Shown: one piece after another, positions 59,536 through 64,000 of the stretch
Position numbering within the stretch: the first letter of the stretch is position 1
Layout of the letters: the number at the start of each line of letters is the position of its first letter
Assembly: GCA_965198825.1 (NCBI GenBank)
Contig: CBDAQB010000003.1
Location: 2,108,001 to 2,172,000, forward strand
Reading direction: 5' to 3'
Source of the DNA: BOG-908 sp965198825
Lineage (GTDB): Bacteria; Pseudomonadota; Alphaproteobacteria; Acetobacterales; Acetobacteraceae
Length of the DNA stretch: 64,000 nt
Notes under the pieces: generated by a model
What the model saw: only the letters and a program-made list of their open reading frames with translations
Databases searched by the model: none
What the model was told of the DNA's origin: nothing
Made by a program: the position numbers and the translations under genes

Positions 59536-61350
59536 GTGAAGATCGCCATGAAGCATTCAATGCGTCATTTGCTTAAGGTTTCGGCGTGTTGTGCGCTCGG
59601 AGCCAGCCTGTGGGCCGGGTCGGCGGTTGCCGAAGACCTGACCGCGATGATGAAAAATCCCAAGGACTGGGTAACGCCGCTCGGCAACTACAGCAGCCAG
59701 CGCTACAGCACGCTGACGCAGATCAACACCACCACTGCCAAGAACCTTCACCCGGTGTGGACCTTCTCCACCGGCGTGCTGCGAGGCCACGAAGGCGGCC
59801 CGCTGGTGATCGGCAACATGATGTATCTGTCCACGCCGTTCCCGAACACTGTGTTCGCGCTCGACCTGAACCAGAACGGCCGCATCGTTTGGAAGTATGA
59901 GCCGAAGCAGTCTTCGGACGTCATTCCGGTCATGTGCTGCGACACGGTTAACCGTGGCGTGAGCTATGGCGACGGCAAGATCTTCCTGCACCAGGCTGAC
60001 ACGACTCTCGTGGCGCTCGACTCCAAGACTGGCAAGGTTGCCTGGTCGGTGAAGGACGGTGATCCGAGCAAGGGCGAGACCGGCACGTCGGCTCCGCTCG
60101 TCGTCAAGGATAAGGTCCTGGTCGGCGTCAGCGGCGGCGAGTTCGGCATTCAGGGGCGTATGACCGCCTACAACATTGCCGACGGCAAGCTCGCATGGAA
60201 AGCCTACACGTCCGGCACCGACGACATGATCAAGTTCGATCCTGAGAAGACCATGTCGATGGGCAAGCCGGTTGGCGCTGACAGCTCGATAAAGACTTGG
60301 AAGGGTGATCAGTGGAAGAATGGCGGCGGCGGAACCTGGGGCTGGCTGTCCTATGACCCGTCGCTCAATCTGATCTACTACGGTGGCGGCAATCCCGGCA
60401 CCTGGAACCCGACTCAGCGTCCCGGCGACAACAAGTGGTCGATGACCATTTTCGCGCGTGACGCAGACACCGGCGTTGCCAAGTGGGCCTACCAGATGAC
60501 CCCGCATGACCAGTGGGACTATGATGGCGTCAACGAGATGATCCTCGCGGACGTTCCGGTCCACAATGTCATGACCAAGGCGCTGGTTCACTTCGATCGT
60601 AACGGCTTTGCCTACGTGCTCGACCGTGAGAACGGTAAGCTGCTCGAAGCCAACAAGTACGATCCGGCCGTCAACTGGGCGACGCATGTCGACCTGAAGA
60701 CCGGTCGCCCGGAAGTCGTCTCGGCCTATGCGCCTGGCGACCAGGGTGCCGACCACAACACCAAGAACGTGTGCCCAGCGGCGCTCGGCAGCAAGGATGA
60801 GCAGCCGTCCGCCTACTCGCCGAAGACCCACATGTTCTACGTGCCGACGAACCACGTCTGCATGGACTACGAGCCCTTCAAGGTGAGCTACACCGCAGGT
60901 CAGCCGTTCGTCGGCGCGACCCTGTCGATGTATCCGCCCAAGGGTGAGAACAACCTGGGCAACTTCATCGCCTATGACGTGAACACCGGTAAGGTGGCAT
61001 GGACCGACCACGAGACGTTCTCGGTGTGGTCGGGCGCGCTCGCGACTGCCGGCGGCGTCGTGGTCTATGGCACGCTCGACGGCAACATGCGCGTCGTGGA
61101 CGAGAAGAACGGCAAGCTGCTCTACACGTTCAAGACGCCTTCCGGCATCATCGGCAACATCAACACCTACGAGCATGACGGCAAGCAGTACCTCGCCGTT
61201 CTCTCCGGTGTTGGCGGCTGGGCCGGCATCGGCATGGCGGCTGGCCTGAGCGAAGACAACGCGGGCCTCGGCGCCGTCGGCGCCTACAAGTCGCTGTCCA
61301 ACTACACGCAGCTCGGCGGTGTGCTCACCGTGTTCGGCCTGTCGAACTAA
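59536..61350 (+). CDS. xoxF: Lanthanide-dependent PQQ methanol dehydrogenase XoxF
   Basis: Periplasmic quinoprotein oxidising methanol. The GTG at 59536 follows GGAGGA and gives 604 aa with a signal peptide (LLKVSACCALGASLWAGSAVAE). The propeller keeps the adjacent-cysteine disulfide Cys134-Cys135 (VMCCDTVNRG), metal ligands in GGEFG (Glu202) and GGGNPG (Asn286), the catalytic Asp328 and the extra Asp330 in QWDYDGVNEM. That second Asp is the residue that marks Ln-dependent XoxF; MxaF has Ala there. Codon use and neighbours (xoxG, xoxJ) fit an expressed Ln-MDH. Electrons pass to XoxG. Confidence 0.97.
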   Translation: MKIAMKHSMRHLLKVSACCALGASLWAGSAVAEDLTAMMKNPKDWVTPLGNYSSQRYSTLTQINTTTAKNLHPVWTFSTGVLRGHEGGPLVIGNMMYLSTPFPNTVFALDLNQNGRIVWKYEPKQSSDVIPVMCCDTVNRGVSYGDGKIFLHQADTTLVALDSKTGKVAWSVKDGDPSKGETGTSAPLVVKDKVLVGVSGGEFGIQGRMTAYNIADGKLAWKAYTSGTDDMIKFDPEKTMSMGKPVGADSSIKTWKGDQWKNGGGGTWGWLSYDPSLNLIYYGGGNPGTWNPTQRPGDNKWSMTIFARDADTGVAKWAYQMTPHDQWDYDGVNEMILADVPVHNVMTKALVHFDRNGFAYVLDRENGKLLEANKYDPAVNWATHVDLKTGRPEVVSAYAPGDQGADHNTKNVCPAALGSKDEQPSAYSPKTHMFYVPTNHVCMDYEPFKVSYTAGQPFVGATLSMYPPKGENNLGNFIAYDVNTGKVAWTDHETFSVWSGALATAGGVVVYGTLDGNMRVVDEKNGKLLYTFKTPSGIIGNINTYEHDGKQYLAVLSGVGGWAGIGMAAGLSEDNAGLGAVGAYKSLSNYTQLGGVLTVFGLSN

Positions 61351-61361
61351 GAGCTAAAGGG

Positions 61362-61390
61362 TCCGGGAGCGCCAAAACGGCGCTTCCGGA
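61362..61390 (+). promoter_or_regulatory. xoxF 3' stem-loop
   Basis: A 12-bp stem (61362-61373 with 61379-61390, one G-T pair) with a 5-base loop lies 11 bp after xoxF and has no T tract. It probably protects the xoxF message 3' end. Confidence 0.6.
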
Positions 61391-61428
61391 TTGTCGCCAG
61401 AGGTCAAACTCCGGTGCATCAACCTAAG

Positions 61429-61458
61429 GACCAGGGAGTAGTCCCTGGTCTTTTTTTT
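61429..61458 (+). terminator. Terminator-like hairpin between xoxF and xoxG
   Basis: GACCAGGGA (61429-61437) pairs with TCCCTGGTC (61442-61450) and is followed by eight T. It should stop or attenuate most xoxF transcripts, giving less xoxG/xoxJ than xoxF, unless xoxG has its own promoter in the 46 bp left. Confidence 0.85.
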
Positions 61459-61504
61459 CTTTGCCCTACATAAGAGACCGAGTATCGCCGTCATGGAGAC
61501 TTGG

Positions 61505-61966
61505 ATGATCGTCCATAAGAATACAGTATTCGCCTTCGCAGTTGCAGCATTTGCTTGCGTTGGCATGAGCGCTTTCGCCACCGACACGCCGGCCGCCAAA
61601 CCCGCTGCGGCGGATGTCGATCCGGGAAAGCCCTACAAGGTTTACCCGGGTGGAAAGGTGGATATGAACACCTACAAGGGTTACCTTTACTATGGTGACC
61701 AGTGCATGCGCTGCCACGGCCCGGATGGCGCCGGCAGCTCCTATGCGCCGAACCTGACGCAGAGCCTCAAGGTCATGACGAAGGACCAGGTCGAGCAGAC
61801 GATCATCAACGGCCGCAAGCATGTCGACCAGTCCAACGACAAGGTCATGCCGGCATTCGGCACCAATGAAGACGTCGTCGAGAACATCGACAACATCTAC
61901 GCCTACCTGCTCGCCCGTTCGGACGGCAAGCTTGGGCGTGGGCATCCGGAACATGAAGAGAATTAA
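61505..61966 (+). CDS. xoxG: XoxG c-type cytochrome (XoxF electron acceptor)
   Basis: Periplasmic monohaem cytochrome taking electrons from XoxF. The ATG at 61505 is favoured over one at 61493, because GGAGA lies 5 bp before it; 153 aa with signal peptide (FAFAVAAFACVGMSAFA). The haem site CMRCH is at residues 67-71 (YYGDQCMRCHGPDGAGSSYAPNLTQSL) and a candidate axial Met is in VMPAFGTNEDV. The C-terminal helix ends with DNIYAYLLARSDGKLGRG. Overlaps xoxJ by one base. Confidence 0.92.
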   Translation: MIVHKNTVFAFAVAAFACVGMSAFATDTPAAKPAAADVDPGKPYKVYPGGKVDMNTYKGYLYYGDQCMRCHGPDGAGSSYAPNLTQSLKVMTKDQVEQTIINGRKHVDQSNDKVMPAFGTNEDVVENIDNIYAYLLARSDGKLGRGHPEHEEN

Positions 61967-62823
61967 TGTTTAACAAGTACGCTTTCGCAGGGCTGGCCGC
62001 AGCGTCGCTGGCGGCCGGCCTCGGGGCTCCTTCTGCGCACGCGCAGACGAATCCCGACCTCGTGTCGCAGACCGAGTTGCGCGTATGCGCGGATCCGCAC
62101 AACCTGCCCTATTCGAACGAAAAGCAGGAAGGGTTCGAGAACAAGATCGCTGAGCTGATCGGGAAGGAACTGAAACTTCCCGTCTCCTACACTTGGTTCC
62201 CAGATAGTCAAGGTTTCGTTCGCGCAACCATTCTGAAGAACCGGTGCGACGTGATCATCGGGACAGTCGCCGGCATGGGCGATCTGTCCACGACAGACCC
62301 GTATTATCACACGGGCTATATGATGGTGACGCGTGAAGACGCGCATCTGCCCACGAACAAGATCGACGACCCCTCGCTGTTCGGCAAGCATATCGGGTTG
62401 ATCGCAGGCACGCCGCCGACCGACCTCGTGGTGCAGAACCAGATGATGGATAATACCGCCATCTACCCGCTGGTGGTCGATACGCGCGTGGATCAACCGG
62501 CGCATGACATGCTCAAGGACATCATCAGGACGCATGTCGGTGTCGGCCTACTTTGGGGTCCTTATGCAGGGTACTACATCAAACATGACCATCTGCCGCT
62601 GCACGCGGTGTTCATGGATCCTGAGTCGAGCAAGGTCCGGCTCGATTATCACATCGCCATGGGCGTGCGCATGTCGGATAACGAGTTCCGCCGGAAGCTG
62701 AACAGCATCATCACCAAGGACAGGCCGCAGATCACCGCGATCCTGCAGGACTATGGCATTCCGTTGCTCGATGAGCAGGGCAAGCCGATTGCCGCACCGC
62801 CAACCACTGCCACGCCTGGCTAG
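61966..62823 (+). CDS. xoxJ: XoxJ periplasmic binding-type protein
   Basis: 285-aa solute-binding-fold protein with signal peptide (LAAASLAAGLGAPSAHA), thought to help XoxF activation. Landmarks are LRVCADPHNLPYSNEKQEGFENKIAELIGKEL, YTWFPDSQGFVRATILKNRCDVIIGT and DPYYHTGYMMVTRED, typical of MxaJ/XoxJ. The start overlaps the xoxG stop (TAATG), so xoxG and xoxJ are translationally coupled. Confidence 0.95.
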   Translation: MFNKYAFAGLAAASLAAGLGAPSAHAQTNPDLVSQTELRVCADPHNLPYSNEKQEGFENKIAELIGKELKLPVSYTWFPDSQGFVRATILKNRCDVIIGTVAGMGDLSTTDPYYHTGYMMVTREDAHLPTNKIDDPSLFGKHIGLIAGTPPTDLVVQNQMMDNTAIYPLVVDTRVDQPAHDMLKDIIRTHVGVGLLWGPYAGYYIKHDHLPLHAVFMDPESSKVRLDYHIAMGVRMSDNEFRRKLNSIITKDRPQITAILQDYGIPLLDEQGKPIAAPPTTATPG

Positions 62824-63340
62824 GCGCGCCGCCTGGCTCGTTCTTGCGCTACTGTCGGGCGCTGCCGTTCCGGAGCCCGACAGCTACCGCCAGGATGATT
62901 ACCGCGCGCCAGTACCTGACACGCTGAAGGGCGCCACCGTTCTGCACACGCAGGCGCTGGCCAACCTGCTGGCGCATGGCGGGGCAGTTCTGATCGATGT
63001 CATATCAGCAGCCCGGCCGCCTCCAGACCGTCCCGCTGGATCACCCTGGATGCCCCTGCCACGGCGCGATATTCCCGGCAGCATCTGGATGCCGGATGTC
63101 GGACGTGGGGCGATCTCGCCGGCTTTGAACGCCTGGTTCGCAAATCATCTCCGTGCAGCCGTCGATGCCCACCCGTCCCAGCCGGTGGTGTTCTACTGCC
63201 TGTCGCATTGCTGGATGAGCTGGAATGCCGCACGGCGTGCGGTGATGCTCGGCATACCGCATGTGGCCTGGTATCCCGACGGGAGCGACGGTTGGGAGGC
63301 GGCCGGGCATTCCCTGGCTGTGGCATCACCGGAGAAGTAG
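62771..63340 (+). CDS. PQQ-dependent catabolism-associated CXXCW protein
   Basis: Rhodanese-like periplasmic protein. 189 aa from ATG 62771, which overlaps xoxJ by 53 bp; a closer start is possible. A signal segment (RRAAWLVLALLSGAAV) precedes YRQDDYRAPVPDTLKGATVL, VLIDVISAARPPPDRP, RRDIPGSIWMPDVGRG and the signature FYCLSHCWMSWNAARRA (C-x3-C-W here counted CLSHCW). The end HVAWYPDGSDGWEAAGHSL matches the family. It is regularly found with XoxF/PedE-type dehydrogenases. Confidence 0.88.
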   Translation: MSRASRLPHRQPLPRLARRAAWLVLALLSGAAVPEPDSYRQDDYRAPVPDTLKGATVLHTQALANLLAHGGAVLIDVISAARPPPDRPAGSPWMPLPRRDIPGSIWMPDVGRGAISPALNAWFANHLRAAVDAHPSQPVVFYCLSHCWMSWNAARRAVMLGIPHVAWYPDGSDGWEAAGHSLAVASPEK

Positions 63341-63350
63341 GCAGCAAGAG

Positions 63351-63440
63351 CGAAAAACCTTTGGGAGTTTCGGCCGGGCCTTTCGACAAGCGTGGTCCCA
63401 GGTCGTAAAAGTTTTTTGCTTCTTTTCTTCAAAAAAGAAG
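63351..63440. repeat. Family A element, left hairpin missing (90 bp)
   Basis: From CGAAAAACCTTTGGGAGTTT (63351) to AAAAAAGAAG (63440) it matches complete copies over exactly the last 90 of their 112 bases. The outer 22-bp hairpin of the left arm is replaced by unrelated sequence. It starts 10 bp after the CXXCW gene. Confidence 0.9.
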
Positions 63441-63461
63441 ACCTTGCTTCCTTAGGCCATC

Positions 63462-64000
63462 ATGACAGTCCAGACGAAGATCCGCCCAGGCATACAGCGC
63501 GCCATCACCACGGCTTCCGATCCCGTGGAGGCGGCAGAGGCCTTGCGCGCGGCGCTGTGGCATCCGGATTGTTGCCTGGTGCTGCTGTTTATTTCGCCGG
63601 ACCGCGATCTGGCGGCGCTGGCCCCTGCCCTAGCGCGGGCATTCGAGGGCGTGCAGGTGGCCGGGTGCACGACGGCAGGGGAGATCGGGCCCGGCGGGTA
63701 TGCGGCGGGGTCGATCGTGGGGATCGCCCTGGCGGCGCCGGAGTTCGCGGCGGCGGTTGGATTGATCGAGGATCTGCATGGATCCGATGCGGCGGCGATG
63801 CAGGCGGTGGTGCGCCGGACGCGATTGGCGATCCATGACGCCGCACCTTGGGCACGTCATGAGAATCTGTTTGCCATGACGCTGATCGACGGGATGTGCG
63901 GCCGGGAGGAAGTGGTGATCAGCGCTGCCTACGGGGCGCTGGCAGGAATCCCGATACGCGGCGGGTCGGCGGGCGACGGGATGCGGTTCGACCGGACTTT
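63462..64000 (+). CDS. FIST-domain sensory protein (3' end missing)
   Basis: Open frame from ATG 63462 (MTVQTKIRPGIQRAITTASDP) to the window edge, 179 codons seen. The FIST N-terminal domain is clear: CCLVLLFISPDRDLAALAPALARAF, VAGCTTAGEIGPGGYAAGSIVGIAL, and later NLFAMTLIDGMCGREEVVISAAYGAL and IRGGSAGDGMRF. FIST proteins sense small ligands (for example NO-haem NosP) and signal to a histidine kinase often encoded next to them. Placement after the xox genes suggests a role in their control, but this is inference. Confidence 0.88.
   Translation, partial: MTVQTKIRPGIQRAITTASDPVEAAEALRAALWHPDCCLVLLFISPDRDLAALAPALARAFEGVQVAGCTTAGEIGPGGYAAGSIVGIALAAPEFAAAVGLIEDLHGSDAAAMQAVVRRTRLAIHDAAPWARHENLFAMTLIDGMCGREEVVISAAYGALAGIPIRGGSAGDGMRFDRT

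Noticed and set aside
1..64000. CRISPR array
   Set aside because: The dispersed repeats are kilobases apart and inverted, with no regular spacers and no cas genes.
1..64000. Insertion sequences, tRNA or rRNA genes
   Set aside because: No transposase-like protein, no cloverleaf sequence and no rRNA segment was recognised by reading; only small palindromic repeats were found.

Overview
This is a 64-kb chromosomal piece of a GC-rich, phototrophic alphaproteobacterium. It carries most of a photosynthesis gene cluster (PGC) next to a lanthanide-type methanol dehydrogenase and PQQ region. Several points suggest an acidophilic or mesophilic Acetobacteraceae phototroph of the Rhodopila/Acidisphaera kind. 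These are the gene order, a tetrahaem PufC, a HiPIP beside the puf operon, AcsF (the oxygen-dependent cyclase), PpsR/AerR regulation and characteristic dispersed repeats. The reaction-centre L subunit keeps His at the L168-equivalent position, so the zinc-BChl Acidiphilium type, in which this residue is Glu, is unlikely. The taxonomic placement is inference.

Layout. 1-10.8 kb (+): end of crtE, crtF, then bchCXYZ and pufBALMC, closed by a strong terminator. 10.9-24.3 kb: an accessory island splitting the PGC. It holds HiPIP, a CHAP-like lipoprotein, a TetR regulator, unknown lipoproteins and a three-gene arginine/guanidine-looking locus (PLP decarboxylase diverging from a YqcI/YcgG-GntA-like protein plus DUF1989). 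It continues with an OafA-type acyltransferase, an Hsp20 gene under a ROSE-like RNA thermometer, a BLUF blue-light sensor, a DUF429-like protein and a frameshifted, AT-richer ParA gene. 24.4-40.4 kb (-): one long tightly coupled superoperon bchF-bchN-bchB-bchH-bchL-bchM-lhaA-puhA-puhB-puhC-orf-acsF-puhE-hemA. 40.5-48.2 kb (+): aerR, ppsR, bchG, a bch2/pucC-family gene, bchP, tspO, hemC. 48.4-64 kb: the PQQ/XoxF region, with an ABC transporter and beta-propeller set, DUF2380 protein, cytochrome c, gfa, pqqA, pqqE, a metallohydrolase, a SoxYZ-like carrier, xoxF-xoxG-xoxJ, a CXXCW protein and the start of a FIST-domain protein.

How it fits together. HemA, HemC and the Bch enzymes make bacteriochlorophyll a. 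Puf and Puh proteins form LH1-RC, with LhaA, PuhB, PuhC and PuhE as assembly factors. PpsR and AerR give redox/light control through TGT-N12-ACA sites seen at bchC and between bchF and aerR. XoxF with PQQ oxidises methanol and Gfa starts glutathione-dependent formaldehyde removal.

The most striking unexplained structure is a dispersed two-arm palindromic element of constant core length (112 bp in six copies, 111 in one, plus one truncated and two single-arm copies). It sits 4-22 bp after stop codons in almost every case, even inside operons (pufL/pufM, bchY/bchZ, puhA/puhB, bchG/bch2). In one place it appears to supply the start codon and signal-peptide n-region of the next gene.
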